Source of the DNA: Occultella glacieicola
GTDB lineage: Bacteria > Actinomycetota > Actinomycetes > Actinomycetales > Beutenbergiaceae
Assembly: GCF_004353825.1 (NCBI RefSeq)
Contig: NZ_SMNA01000005.1
Location: 372,001-436,000 of the forward strand
DNA: 64,000 bases
Reading direction: 5' to 3'
The translations under genes and the position numbers were made by a program. Of this stretch, positions 43,360 through 52,563 are shown piece by piece; within the stretch, counting starts at the first letter, position 1, and each line of letters opens with the position of its first letter. The notes under the pieces are model-generated. The model was not told the origin of the DNA. It did not search any database and saw only the letters and a program-made list of their open reading frames with translations.

Positions 43360-44391
43360 GTGAGTGCGGAACCACCGGAGCCGGCCCGGGGTGTGGATGT
43401 CGGCGAACGGGACGACGACCTGGTCCCCGACGAGGTCGTCGATTTCGACGACGGGGTGGAGTACACGCCGTTGCCGCCCCCGCCGGGGTCCCGTGAACCC
43501 GGGCGGAAGTGGGTCACCCCGCTGCCCACCGGCGTACGGGCCACCTCGAACTTCGGCCCGCGCAAGGGTGTACTGCACGCCGGCGACGACTACGCGCCGC
43601 CCAAGCCTGCCCAGCAGGGCGTCCCGGTGTTCGCGATCGCCGACGGGGTGGTGGTCGCGGCGAAGGTCAAGGCGCTGAAGGGTCACTCCGGCAATGGCGT
43701 CCTGGTCGACCACGGTGGCGGCGTGCGCTCCTATTACGGCCATCTGGCCTCCTTCAAGGTCGGTGCCAAGCAGACCGTGCGCGCAGGCCAGCAGGTCGGC
43801 GTCATGGGGCACACCGGGAACGTCAGTCCGCCCGGCGCCGCGGGCACCCACCTGCACCTGGGGGTCCTGGTCAGCGGCCGGTTCACCGACCCCTCGACGT
43901 TCCTCTCGGCTCGCGGGGTGACCATCGGAAGCACCGCGGCGCACCATGCCGGTTCGACCACGACCACCACGAAGGCGCAGTCGGTCGCGAAGGGCCACGA
44001 TCCCGCGGTGGAGCGGATCATGCGGAACGCCCTGATCCCGCTCGGCTACTACCGCGGCCGGCCCGACGGCGTGGCCGGCACCCTGTACCGGGCCGCCGTC
44101 GCGGCCTATCAGCGGGCGCAACTGTGGCCGCGAGGGGGCCTTGCCGGGACGAGTTCCTGGGACGGCGCCACGCAGGGCCACTACGACTGGACCAAGCGCC
44201 TGCAGGCCGCGCTGAACGGCTGGGCGGGCGCGGACCTCACGGTCGACGGAGACTACGGCCGGGTCACCGCCGCGCGGGTCCTCGAGGTCATGACCCGCAA
44301 CCACGGCGGTGCCTACCCCGCCGCGGCCGCCCTCGACGGCGAACCGGGGCCGTTGTTCTGCCGGATGCTGGGGATCGCCGCGCACCCCTGA
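43360..44391 (+). CDS. M23 family peptidase with C-terminal peptidoglycan-binding-like region
   Basis: 343 residues. Zn ligands His73 and Asp77 (HAGDDYA) and the HLH motif His164-His166 (GTHLHLGV) define an M23/lysostaphin-type endopeptidase (about 55-190). The C-terminal 120 residues repeat an AVERIM-type helix and LTVDGDYGRVTAARV, resembling peptidoglycan-binding_1 modules. No signal peptide or membrane helix is visible; the N-terminus is acidic, so export is unexplained. GTG 43360 preferred over ATG 43324 because GGGGAGG lies 6 nt upstream. Confidence 0.85.
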   Translation: MSAEPPEPARGVDVGERDDDLVPDEVVDFDDGVEYTPLPPPPGSREPGRKWVTPLPTGVRATSNFGPRKGVLHAGDDYAPPKPAQQGVPVFAIADGVVVAAKVKALKGHSGNGVLVDHGGGVRSYYGHLASFKVGAKQTVRAGQQVGVMGHTGNVSPPGAAGTHLHLGVLVSGRFTDPSTFLSARGVTIGSTAAHHAGSTTTTTKAQSVAKGHDPAVERIMRNALIPLGYYRGRPDGVAGTLYRAAVAAYQRAQLWPRGGLAGTSSWDGATQGHYDWTKRLQAALNGWAGADLTVDGDYGRVTAARVLEVMTRNHGGAYPAAAALDGEPGPLFCRMLGIAAHP

Positions 44392-44450
44392 TCCCGGCCG
44401 CGGTTTCCGGTCCCGGCCGGACACCAAGCGGTCAGGTGGCGGGCCGGGGC

Positions 44451-45170
44451 CTACTCGCAGCCGACGCCGTCGTCATCCCGGTCGAGGTGGCCGCCGTAGC
44501 CCGGCTCGCCCCGGTAGACCGGCGCCGCCCCGGCAGCGCGGGCCGCGGAGCAGTTGGCGTAATAGGTGGAGGAAGATCCGCTCGAGGAGGATCCGCTCGA
44601 GGAGCTGGACGCCGGAACCGCGGTCTCCCGGGCGCTCACCGCCGCCTCACGGCCGGCGAGTGCCGACTCCCGTGCAGTCAGGTCGACGTCCCGGGTGTCT
44701 GCGGCCGCGACCCGGGCCGTGAGATCCGCCTCCTGGGCGGTGACCGTGGTCTCCCTCTCGAGCACCGCGGCCTCCCTGCCGTCGAGGGCCTCGACCTGGG
44801 CGATCAGCGCGTCGTTCTCGGCCTGCACCTGCTCGAGTTCGGTGGCGAGGTCGTCCCGTTCGGTGGTCGCACTCTCCGCCTCGGTCCGGATCTCGTCCCG
44901 CTGCGCGAGCAGCGCTTGGTACTCGGCCGTGGCGGTCGGTGGCCTCTGGCCGACGACTCCGATGAGCAGGCCGAGCAGGAGCGCGACCACGCCCACGACG
45001 ACCGGCACCAGGATGACCCGGTTCCTCGGCTGCTCCGGCGGCGCCTGGGCGGTCCGGGCGCCCTGGTCCCACGGCGGGGCGAACTGCGCCCGCTGGTCTG
45101 CCGGAGCGCGTCGTCGACGTCGCGGGTCCTGTCGGGAGCGGGTCGGGTCAGCGGGCGGCACACTGGTCAT
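44451..45170 (-). CDS. Membrane-anchored coiled-coil protein with excalibur calcium-binding domain
   Basis: 239 residues. Basic cytoplasmic N-terminus, one helix (about 53-75), a coiled coil (about 82-180; Glu/Ala/Arg-rich heptads), a Ser/Gly linker, and a C-terminal excalibur domain (YYANCSAARAAGAAPVYRGE, then DRDDDGVGCE with its EF-hand-like DxDxDG loop). Excalibur domains bind calcium outside the cell. ATG 45170 has TATACC 6 nt upstream and no Shine-Dalgarno. Function unknown. Confidence 0.85.
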   Translation of the reverse strand: MTSVPPADPTRSRQDPRRRRRAPADQRAQFAPPWDQGARTAQAPPEQPRNRVILVPVVVGVVALLLGLLIGVVGQRPPTATAEYQALLAQRDEIRTEAESATTERDDLATELEQVQAENDALIAQVEALDGREAAVLERETTVTAQEADLTARVAAADTRDVDLTARESALAGREAAVSARETAVPASSSSSGSSSSGSSSTYYANCSAARAAGAAPVYRGEPGYGGHLDRDDDGVGCE

Positions 45171-45250
45171 GCCCGAGGTATACACCGGCGGACCTCCTCG
45201 CCGGGGGCGATTGGGAGGCCCATCACATCGGAGCCGGTGGCATTCAGTGG

Positions 45251-45323
45251 AGCCACCTGTCGGATTCGAACCGACGACCGTCCGCTTACAAGGCGGGTGC
45301 TCTACCAGCTGAGCTAAGGTGGC
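45251..45323 (-). tRNA. tRNA-Thr (anticodon TGT)
   Basis: 73 nt on the minus strand. Acceptor GCCACCT pairs with AGGTGGC; D-arm GCTC/GAGC; anticodon loop CTTGTAA with anticodon TGT reading ACA; T-arm GTCGG-TTCGAAT-CCGAC; discriminator T. CCA is not encoded. One C-A mismatch closes the anticodon stem. Confidence 0.97.
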
Positions 45324-45392
45324 GCGCCCTCGCGGGCTCCAGCCGAGTCTGCCAGAGTCCGCGCGGGCCTGACCAAACGAGTTGCGGCTCCC

Positions 45393-46184
45393 TCACGACC
45401 CGTCCGAGGCGGACTCGATCGCCCCGCGGAGCACCCCGGGCTCGGTCCAGTCCACGTCCAGCGGTTCGCCGTCGAGCAGCACCTGCGGGGTGGACCGGTT
45501 GTCGGTGTCGCGCTGCATCTGGTTCGTGGCGGCCTCGACCCATTCCGGGTACTGACCGTCGGTGAACGTGTCGATGGCGTCCTGCGGCACACCGGCACCG
45601 GCCGCGATCTCGGCGAGCTGGCTGTCCGAGAGCGACACGAGCTCCTGCTCCTGGAACGCGAACACGGCGCCGGTGAACGCCGCGAACTGCTCCGGAGCGT
45701 AGTTCGCGACCGCCGCGGCGGCCACCGCCGAGCGTTGCGAGGCGCCCCCGTTGCCGGGGTCCACGACGGCCACCGGGTGGTAGACCACGGTGAGGTCCCC
45801 GGCCTCGCGCATCTCGGTGAGGTCGGCGGCGTTGACCGCCTCGAAATCGACGCAGTGGGGGCACATGAAGTCGAGGTAGACATCCAGGACGGGGGCGCCG
45901 GAATTCTCGGTGCCCGCGACGCCGTCGGCCCCCACGCTGATCCCGCCGTGCAGGTCGGAGTTGGCCGGCCGCACCTCGACGTCCTCGAGGTAGGACTTGT
46001 TCGCGGCCTGCGCGATGAAGAACCCGGCCACCACGATCAGGGCGATCAGGGCGACGGCACCGGAGACCAGCAGGATGCGCGTGCGCCGTTCACCACGTGC
46101 GGTCTCGGCGCGGATCCGCTCCGCCTCCGCCCGGCCCCGGTCCCGGGCGGAGGCCGCTGTGCTCTTGGAGCCCTTGGCTGCCAT
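45393..46184 (-). CDS. Membrane-anchored DsbA-like thioredoxin-fold protein (CPHC)
   Basis: 263 residues. Basic cytoplasmic tail, signal-anchor helix (about 37-60), then a DsbA-like domain outside the cell with active site Cys108-Pro-His-Cys111 (LDFMCPHCVDFE) and the cis-Pro loop STPQVLLDG. CPHC is the classical DsbA oxidase dipeptide. Tandem paralogue of the next gene upstream (8-bp gap), so both are probably co-transcribed. Expected to catalyse disulfide formation in exported proteins. Confidence 0.9.
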   Translation of the reverse strand: MAAKGSKSTAASARDRGRAEAERIRAETARGERRTRILLVSGAVALIALIVVAGFFIAQAANKSYLEDVEVRPANSDLHGGISVGADGVAGTENSGAPVLDVYLDFMCPHCVDFEAVNAADLTEMREAGDLTVVYHPVAVVDPGNGGASQRSAVAAAAVANYAPEQFAAFTGAVFAFQEQELVSLSDSQLAEIAAGAGVPQDAIDTFTDGQYPEWVEAATNQMQRDTDNRSTPQVLLDGEPLDVDWTEPGVLRGAIESASDGS

Positions 46185-46192
46185 GGTGCTGG

Positions 46193-46981
46193 TCAGGCGG
46201 CGTCGGTGACGGCGGTCATGAACTCGCCCGGATTGGTCCAGTTGCCGCTCCAGTCCTGACCGTCGATGTGGATCGTCGGGGTGCCGCCCACGCCGTCACG
46301 CTGGGACTGCTCCGTGGCCACCCTGACCCACTCGGTGTAGGTGCCGGCGGCGAGGGAGTCGGCGACCTCCTGGGACACGCCCGCCTCGACGGCGATCGCG
46401 GCGATCTCATCGTCGGTCAGCCCCGGCCCACCCTCGGCGGGCTGGTTCGCGAACAGCGCCTCGGCGAACGGTAGCGCCATGGCCGGCTCGTCGGAGGCCA
46501 CGGTCGCGAACGCGTTGGCGGCGCGCGTGGAGTACATCGTCTCCGCGGAGAGGTGGTCCAGGTTCGCCAGCGGGTGGTAGGTGACGGTGGCGGTGCCGTC
46601 GCCGACCAGCGTCGCCACGTCCGCGCCGTTCACCTCCTCGAACTGGCCGCAGTAGGGGCAGAGGAAGTCGAGGTAGACGTCGACCTCCACGGCCCCCTCG
46701 TTCGGGCTGCCGGCCCCCTCGGCGCCGATCGGGATGCCGCCGTGCAGGTTCGAGCCCGCCGGCACCTCACCCTCGAAGTCGGAGAGCAGGGTCCGGCCGG
46801 CGGCCTGGAAGATGAAGAAGCCGGCGGTCGCGATCAGCGCGACCACGAGCACGACCGCGCCGATGAGGATGCCGCGGTTGCGCTTCTCGCGCTTGGCCGC
46901 CTGCTCGCGCAGGCGGGCCGCCTCGAGTCGGGCCGCCTCGCGGCGCTCCTCGCGGGTCGACTTGGGGGTGTTCGATGCCAT
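46193..46981 (-). CDS. Membrane-anchored DsbA-like thioredoxin-fold protein (CPYC)
   Basis: 262 residues, same architecture as its neighbour: Arg/Glu-rich tail with EERREAARLEAARLREQAA coiled coil, signal-anchor helix (about 37-60), thioredoxin-like domain with Cys108-Pro-Tyr-Cys111 (LDFLCPYCGQFE) and cis-Pro loop GTPTIHIDG. The Tyr for His change should lower the oxidising power, suggesting divided roles after duplication. ATG 46981 chosen over an ATG 33 nt upstream that adds unconserved residues. Confidence 0.9.
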   Translation of the reverse strand: MASNTPKSTREERREAARLEAARLREQAAKREKRNRGILIGAVVLVVALIATAGFFIFQAAGRTLLSDFEGEVPAGSNLHGGIPIGAEGAGSPNEGAVEVDVYLDFLCPYCGQFEEVNGADVATLVGDGTATVTYHPLANLDHLSAETMYSTRAANAFATVASDEPAMALPFAEALFANQPAEGGPGLTDDEIAAIAVEAGVSQEVADSLAAGTYTEWVRVATEQSQRDGVGGTPTIHIDGQDWSGNWTNPGEFMTAVTDAA

Positions 46982-47075
46982 GAGAGATTCGTCCTTGTCC
47001 TGGGTGCGCGGCATCCGTGGCCGCTGCGGGTGCGGGTGCGGGTGAGCGTGCTGGCTGGCTGCGGGCTACGCGCGC

Positions 47076-47573
47076 CTAGGCCGGCACCGGCGGACCACGG
47101 CGCAGCACCTGCCGCGAGGGACGGTCGGCGACCACGGCACGCGCGAGCCAGTCGACGAACACCCGCCCGACGGCGGGGGTAGCCTCGGGCAGGTCGGGTC
47201 GCCGTGGGCGCAGCAGGTCGTTGAGCCCGTCGCGGACGGCGGCGACGGCCCGGCCGAGCCAGTGCCCGACGGCGACCGCGGCCAGGTTCGCGAGCACGGC
47301 GGTGGCCGCGAGCGCGGCGAACAGCCCGAGCAGGGTGGCGGTATGCGGACCGAACCCGAGGGACCCGGTGGGGCAGTCCGCGACCTCGCGCATCTGCGCC
47401 AGGTTCTGGGCGACGAACCCGATCAGGCCGGTGCCGCGCACACACTCGGTCGAGAGCAGCAGCGCGGTGAAGGCGGCGGTCAGCACCGGCCAGGCGACCA
47501 GCGTGATCGCGAGCAGGGCAGGAGACGTCGGTCGCACGAGTGCGCGCACACGCCTGCTCCGGTCACCGATCAC
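47076..47573 (-). CDS. Hypothetical two-helix membrane protein next to DsbA-like genes
   Basis: 165 residues. Helix 1 about 16-41, helix 2 about 75-106, with an intervening loop containing Cys44 and Cys67 that topology would place outside the cell; the C-terminus is basic and soluble. Located upstream of two DsbA-like genes in the same direction. A redox partner role is a guess only; it lacks the four-helix VKOR or DsbB pattern. GTG start with TATCCT (47580-47585, minus strand) 6 nt upstream: leaderless candidate. Confidence 0.65.
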   Translation of the reverse strand: MIGDRSRRVRALVRPTSPALLAITLVAWPVLTAAFTALLLSTECVRGTGLIGFVAQNLAQMREVADCPTGSLGFGPHTATLLGLFAALAATAVLANLAAVAVGHWLGRAVAAVRDGLNDLLRPRRPDLPEATPAVGRVFVDWLARAVVADRPSRQVLRRGPPVPA

Positions 47574-47602
47574 CCACCAAGGATACGGTCTTGCCCGGCC
47601 CG

Positions 47603-47644
47603 GGCCGAGAGTGCGGAAGTGGCGACCACCACAGCACCCTCGGC
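47603..47644 (+). repeat. Dispersed intergenic palindromic repeat, copy C
   Basis: Contains GAAGTGGCGACCACCACAGC, identical at 19 of 20 positions to the reverse complement of copy D about 90 bp away. Lies between the two-helix membrane protein and the kinase. Confidence 0.75.
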
Positions 47645-47708
47645 GTCGGGCCGCCATTGAAGCCGAGACCGGGTCCGGTCTACCCTCACACCCGCGCCGC
47701 CGCTGAGC

Positions 47709-47752
47709 GCCGAGCGTGCCGTGGTGGTCGCCACTTCAGCACCCTCACGGCC
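47709..47752 (-). repeat. Dispersed intergenic palindromic repeat, copy D (inverted)
   Basis: Minus-strand GAGGGTGCTGAAGTGGCGAC, then CACCACGGCAC. With copy C it makes a large inverted repeat of roughly 35-bp arms with a 64-nt loop, a possible terminator downstream of the kinase gene. Confidence 0.75.
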
Positions 47753-47763
47753 GGCGGGACGGG

Positions 47764-50010
47764 TCAGAAGCCGGGGATCGGAGGCTGGCCGAAGGGCGCC
47801 CAGTCCGCGACCAGCCCGCCGACGAGCAGCAGGAGCGCGGCCGTCGCGGCGACGCCGAGCGCGATCGCCACCCAGGCCCAGGCGCCGCGCACCCCGGGGG
47901 CGAGGACGGCGAACACCGAGCGGGCGCCCTCGCGTGCATGCCCGCTGGACGGTGTCCACCACAACAGCAGCGTCGCCACCACCACGACGGCGGGCACCAC
48001 GAGATCCAGCGGCACCGTCGGTGAGGCGAGGCCCCACACGATGCCCCCGCCGAGCACGGCGACGATCAGCCCGGGCAGTGTCAGGAGCGCCGACAGGATC
48101 AGGTGCCACGGGGAGGCGAGGCTGGCCGAGAGCAGGTCCCATCGGCCGGGCCCGCGTCGGATCCGTCGACCACGCACGGCCCGGGCCGCGGAGCCCACGG
48201 TGCCCAGCAGCAGGAACCCGGCGAGGAACACGAGTAGTGTCCAGGCCGGCCAGAGCGCCCCGAGCGCGACCACGGCGAGCCACCAGGCGCCGGTGATGCC
48301 GGGCCGGGGCCGCGCGGGGATCGCCCATGCGGGCCACTGGCCGCGGGCCTCGCCCGGGCCCATGCCGGGCGGCGGTCCGTCCGTGGTCGGCACCCAGGCC
48401 GGGTCCGACGGCGCCGGCGGGCCGGGCAGGCCCGTCGCCGGCGGCTGGTACTGCAGTGGTGCGGGCTGCTGCGCTGCCGTACCCAGCGGCGCACCGTGCG
48501 GCTGCTGGTGTGGTTCCGGCTGGAACTGGCGCACCGGGGCCGCCTGCGTGGGTGGGTACTGCTCACGCAACGCGAGCGGCATCACCGCGGTGGCCGGGCG
48601 GTCGCCGGGCTGCGGATCGCGTGGCCCCGGCGCCCGCCGCGGATCGGTACCGGGCTCGGCCCCGGAGCCCGCCGACGGCGGGTACGTCGCGGGCTCACCG
48701 GCCGACGGCGCGTAGGTCGCGGGCTGACCGGCGGACGGCGCGTGCGCCGGAGGCTGCCCGCCCGACGGCGCATACGTCGCGGGCTCCCCGCCCGACGGCG
48801 CATACGTCGCGGGCTCCCCGCCCGACGGCGCAAACGTCGCGGGCTCCCCGCCTGACGGCGCGTACGTCGGCGGCCGACCGGACGACGGGTCGGCCGCTCC
48901 GGCCCGGGCGGCCGGCGGCGGGTAGGACGGCGCGTGACCCGGGGCGGCTGCCGCCGCGATCCCTGCGGCGCCGACAGCGCCGCCCGCCCCGGCGGCCAGC
49001 GTCCGGGCGGCGGAGCCGCCGCCGTCGTACTCTCCGGCACCGTCGTCATACCCGGCGGCACCGTCGTACCCGGCAGCACCCTTGTCGCGCCGGCCGTCGT
49101 ACCCACCGCCGGCACCGCCGCCGTCGTACCCGCCAGCACTCCCGCCGTCGTCCTCCTCCGCGTCGACCTCCCACTCCCCCGGCGCCAGCACCGAGGTGAC
49201 CTCCCGGCCCTCGGCATGGTCGGTCAACGCGCGCAGCACCGTGTCGGTGCCCATCCGCCGGTCCGGGTCGGGATGCAGGGCCCGTCGCAGCACCTGGGCG
49301 ACCCGGGGGTGCAGGCCGGAGACGTCCGCACGACCCGCCTCGACCCGCAGCAGCACCCCGGGGCCACGGCCGAACGGGGGCCGCCCGGTGGCCGCCCAGA
49401 CCAGCACGGCGGACCAGCCCCACCAGTCCCCGCCGGCGCCCGGGTCGCCGCCTCGCATCACCTCGGGGTCCACATAGCCGGGGGTGCCGGTGACCATGCC
49501 GGTCTGGGTGAGCCGGGTGTCGTCGGCGAGCTGGGAGATCCCGAAGTCGATGACCACGGGGCCGTCGTCGGTGAGCATCACGTTGGCCGGCTTGAGGTCA
49601 CGGTGCACGACGCCGGCGGCGTGGATCGAGTCCAGCGCCTGGGCGAGCCCGTGCGCGAGCTCGGCGAGCTCCTCGGCGGCCATGGGCCCGTGCTCGACGA
49701 TCGAGTCCTCGAGCGACTGGCCGTCGATCAGCTCGGTGACGATGAACGCCTCGTCGGAGTCCGCCTCCGCGTCCAGCACCCGGGCCACGTGCTCGCCGCG
49801 AACCCGGTGCAGCGTCGCGACCTCCCGGCGCAGCCGCTCCCGGGCCGCCTCGTCCGCGCTGAACGCCGGGTGCAGCAGCTTCACGGCGACGAGCCGGTCC
49901 TCGGCGTCGAGGGCCTTGTACACCGTGCCCATGCCCCCGGAACCCAGGCGCGCGAGCAGCCGGTATCCACCCACCTCTCGCAGCGGGGTCGAGGCCGGGC
50001 GCTCGTCCAT
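47764..50010 (-). CDS. Serine/threonine protein kinase with repeat linker and C-terminal membrane helices
   Basis: 748 residues. Kinase domain (about 14-265): LGSGGMGTVY, ATP-binding Lys44, catalytic HRDLKPANV (136-144), DFG 155-157, and GTPGYVDPEV at the APE position. A disordered Gly/Tyr/Asp- and Pro-rich region follows, with seven 10-residue repeats of PATYAPSGGE type (about 380-449), then four or so membrane helices (about 580-748), unlike PknB with PASTA domains. PknB-family signalling kinase with unknown input. TAGGTT (50017-50022, minus strand) is 6 nt before the ATG: leaderless candidate. Confidence 0.9.
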   Translation of the reverse strand: MDERPASTPLREVGGYRLLARLGSGGMGTVYKALDAEDRLVAVKLLHPAFSADEAARERLRREVATLHRVRGEHVARVLDAEADSDEAFIVTELIDGQSLEDSIVEHGPMAAEELAELAHGLAQALDSIHAAGVVHRDLKPANVMLTDDGPVVIDFGISQLADDTRLTQTGMVTGTPGYVDPEVMRGGDPGAGGDWWGWSAVLVWAATGRPPFGRGPGVLLRVEAGRADVSGLHPRVAQVLRRALHPDPDRRMGTDTVLRALTDHAEGREVTSVLAPGEWEVDAEEDDGGSAGGYDGGGAGGGYDGRRDKGAAGYDGAAGYDDGAGEYDGGGSAARTLAAGAGGAVGAAGIAAAAAPGHAPSYPPPAARAGAADPSSGRPPTYAPSGGEPATFAPSGGEPATYAPSGGEPATYAPSGGQPPAHAPSAGQPATYAPSAGEPATYPPSAGSGAEPGTDPRRAPGPRDPQPGDRPATAVMPLALREQYPPTQAAPVRQFQPEPHQQPHGAPLGTAAQQPAPLQYQPPATGLPGPPAPSDPAWVPTTDGPPPGMGPGEARGQWPAWAIPARPRPGITGAWWLAVVALGALWPAWTLLVFLAGFLLLGTVGSAARAVRGRRIRRGPGRWDLLSASLASPWHLILSALLTLPGLIVAVLGGGIVWGLASPTVPLDLVVPAVVVVATLLLWWTPSSGHAREGARSVFAVLAPGVRGAWAWVAIALGVAATAALLLLVGGLVADWAPFGQPPIPGF
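48664..48873 (-). repeat. Seven 30-bp tandem repeats in the kinase gene
   Basis: Seven in-frame 30-bp units encoding PPTYAPSGGE, PATFAPSGGE, PATYAPSGGE, PATYAPSGGQ, PPAHAPSAGQ, PATYAPSAGE and PATYPPSAGS. Central units are nearly identical, outer ones diverged, as expected for a slippage-driven array. Confidence 0.9.
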
Positions 50011-50152
50011 ATCGGCAACCTACGCCACCATCCTCGGACCGCCCGGGCGGGCCCGCCGACCTGCACCGAACCCGCCCACGGCGCCGGTCGCGCCGAGCAG
50101 GTAGCCCTCCACCTCGATACCCTGGCCGCACACCACAAAAGAACTGAGGGAT

Positions 50153-51580
50153 ATGTCCGGCACTCACGATTTCGTTGTCGTCGCCAATCGCCTGCCCGTG
50201 GACATCCGCATCGATGTCGACGGCGAACGTACCTGGACCCGCTCCCCCGGCGGCCTGGTGACGGCACTGGACCCGATCATGCGGGCCAAGGGTGGGGCGT
50301 GGGTCGGCTGGTCCGGTTCCCCGGACGCCGCCCTCGACCCGTTCGACGCGGACGGCATGTGGCTGGCCCCGGTGCCGCTGTCCTCCAAGGAGGTGGCCGC
50401 CTATTACGAGGGCTTCTCCAACGCCACCCTGTGGCCGCTCTACCACGACGTGATCGTCGACCCGGAGTACCACCGGGAATGGTGGAACTCCTACCTCGAG
50501 GTGAACCGCCGGTTCGCCGAGGCCGCCGCGGTGGCCGCCGCCGAGCACGCCACCGTCTGGGTGCACGACTACCAGTTGCAGCTCGTCCCGCAGATGCTGC
50601 GCAGGCTCCGCCCGGACGTGCGGATCGGGTTCTTCAACCACATCCCGTTCCCACCCGTGGAACTGTTCGGGCAGCTGCCCTGGCGCGCGCAGGTCATCGA
50701 GGGCCTCCTCGGGGCGGACCTGGTCGGCTTCCAGCGCACCGGGGACGCCGCGAACTTCCTGCGCGCCGTGCGCCGGTTCACCTCCTACGGCACCCGTGGC
50801 CAGGTGATCACGATCGGCAAGCACTGGACCCGCCCGGAGCGGCACGTGCGGGCCGCGACGTTCCCGATCTCCATCGACTCCGGGCAGCTGGACGAGCTCG
50901 CCCGCACCGAGGCCGTGCAGCAGCGGGCCGCCGAGATCCGCACCGAGCTCGGTGACCCGGACGTGCTGCTCCTCGGCGTCGACCGGCTCGACTACACGAA
51001 GGGGATCCGGCACCGGATCAAGGCGTTCGGCGAGCTCGTCGCCGAGAAGAAGCTGACCGTCCCGGCCACCGCGCTGGTGCAGGTGGCCAGCCCGAGCCGG
51101 GAGCAGGTGGAGCAGTACAAGAACCTCCGCCAGGAGGTCGAGGTGATGGTCGGGAACCTCAACGGCGAGCACGGTTCGCTCGGCCGCGCGGCCATCTACT
51201 ACATGCACCACTCCTACCCCCAGGAGGAGATGGCCGCGCTGTACCGGGCCGCCGACGTGATGTTGGTGACCGCCCTGCGGGACGGCATGAACCTGGTCGC
51301 CAAGGAGTACGTGGCCGCCCGCAGCGACCTCGGCGGGGTGCTCGTGCTCAGCGAGTTCGCGGGCGCCGCGGACGAGATGAGCCAGGCCCTGCTGGTCAAC
51401 CCGCACAACATCGAGGGCATGAAGAGCGCCATCATGAGGGCCGCCACCATGGACCCGCGCGAGGGGCGCCGTCGGATGCGGGCCCTGCGCAAGCGGGTCC
51501 TCGAGCACGACGTGACGCACTGGGCGGGCTCGTTCCTGTCCGTGCTGGAGGCGGTGCCACAGCGCGACACACACGTCTGA
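50153..51580 (+). CDS. otsA: Trehalose-6-phosphate synthase (OtsA)
   Basis: 475 residues, GT20 glycosyltransferase. Marks: [69 protein letters not shown] (with the Arg/Lys of the UDP site), [17 protein letters not shown]. Makes trehalose-6-P from UDP- or other NDP-glucose and glucose-6-P, for osmotic and stress protection. GAGGG precedes the ATG. Followed 39 bp later by otsB, same strand. Confidence 0.96.
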   Translation: MSGTHDFVVVANRLPVDIRIDVDGERTWTRSPGGLVTALDPIMRAKGGAWVGWSGSPDAALDPFDADGMWLAPVPLSSKEVAAYYEGFSNATLWPLYHDVIVDPEYHREWWNSYLEVNRRFAEAAAVAAAEHATVWVHDYQLQLVPQMLRRLRPDVRIGFFNHIPFPPVELFGQLPWRAQVIEGLLGADLVGFQRTGDAANFLRAVRRFTSYGTRGQVITIGKHWTRPERHVRAATFPISIDSGQLDELARTEAVQQRAAEIRTELGDPDVLLLGVDRLDYTKGIRHRIKAFGELVAEKKLTVPATALVQVASPSREQVEQYKNLRQEVEVMVGNLNGEHGSLGRAAIYYMHHSYPQEEMAALYRAADVMLVTALRDGMNLVAKEYVAARSDLGGVLVLSEFAGAADEMSQALLVNPHNIEGMKSAIMRAATMDPREGRRRMRALRKRVLEHDVTHWAGSFLSVLEAVPQRDTHV

Positions 51581-51619
51581 GCCCGCCCCGACGACCACGA
51601 CGAGCCCTGAGGAGAACCC

Positions 51620-52447
51620 ATGGACGAGTCCCTGACGGCGGCGCTCGCGGACTTCGCCGCGTCCTCCCCGATCCTGATCGCCCTCGACTTCGACGGCTGC
51701 CTCGCACCGTTCGAGCGGGACCCGGCGAACTCCCGCCCGCTGCCGGAGTCCGCCACGGCCCTCGCCCGACTCGGGACCGACCCCGGCGTGCAGCTCGCCC
51801 TGGTCTCCGGCCGTCCGGCGGCGGACCTGCTCGCCCTCGCCTCGCCGCCCGCCGGCACCTGGCTGGTGGGCAGCCACGGCGGGCAGACCGGCGAGGTCCG
51901 CGCCGACGGCACCTTGCACCTCGACGCGTTCGAACTGACGACGGCGCAGGCCGAGTTGCTCGGTGCCGTCACCGAGGCGATGGCCGAGGTGGCCGACGCG
52001 CACCCGGGTGCCTGGGTCGAGCGCAAGCCCGCGGCCGCGGCCCTGCACACCCGCGGCCTCGATCCCGCCGCGGCTGAGGCGGCCCTCGCCGCGGCGATGG
52101 TCGGTCCCGGCACCTGGCCGGGCGTACACCCGATCCTCGGGAACCAGGTCGCCGAGCTCGCCGTCCTCGAGGTGACGAAGGGGCAGGCGCTCGAGCGTCT
52201 GCGCGCCCGCCCGGCGCGGGAGGCGACGACGCCCACGGAGGCGAGTTCCGCCGTCGGGCGCCGGGTGCTGTACGCGGGCGACGACGTGACCGACGAGACG
52301 GCCCTGGCCACCCTGCGAGACGGCGATCTCGGCGTGAAGGTCGGCGCCGCCCCGAGCGTGGCCGCGCACCGGGTTCCGGACGAACGGGGGGTGGCCCGGA
52401 TGCTCACTGATCTCGCGGACCGGAGGGTGACGCGGAACACCCCGTGA
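51620..52447 (+). CDS. otsB: Trehalose-6-phosphate phosphatase (OtsB)
   Basis: 275 residues, HAD superfamily. Motif I is ALDFDGCLAPF (usual DYDGTL, here Cys at the Thr position); motif II LVSGRP; motif III Lys in VTKGQALERL; motif IV YAGDDVTDE. Removes phosphate from trehalose-6-P made by OtsA. GAGGAG precedes the ATG by 6 nt. The Cys substitution is conservative enough for activity but unusual. Confidence 0.93.
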   Translation: MDESLTAALADFAASSPILIALDFDGCLAPFERDPANSRPLPESATALARLGTDPGVQLALVSGRPAADLLALASPPAGTWLVGSHGGQTGEVRADGTLHLDAFELTTAQAELLGAVTEAMAEVADAHPGAWVERKPAAAALHTRGLDPAAAEAALAAAMVGPGTWPGVHPILGNQVAELAVLEVTKGQALERLRARPAREATTPTEASSAVGRRVLYAGDDVTDETALATLRDGDLGVKVGAAPSVAAHRVPDERGVARMLTDLADRRVTRNTP

Positions 52448-52486
52448 CGTGTGGCACAATCATGGTGGCTCGCAGCCATGCGGGCC

Positions 52487-52545
52487 GTGTCAGCGGAGAC
52501 ACTCTGACACCTTTCACAACGGATCGTCCGGCACGTACCTGCCGG
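52487..52545 (+). other. Structured leader of the sugar ATPase gene
   Basis: In the 116-bp gap after otsB, GTGTCA/TGACAC (52487-52492, 52505-52510) and CCGGCA/TGCCGG (52528-52533, 52540-52545) form two hairpins; a third short one (TGGCT-3-AGCCA) lies at about 52466-52478. CACAAT near 52455 is a possible -10. No known riboswitch recognised. Confidence 0.4.
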
Positions 52546-52563
52546 TGAAGGGAAAGACCAGTC

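Noticed and set aside
45251-45323. tRNA gene as an integration site
   Set aside because: No partial tRNA direct repeat and no integrase within the window.
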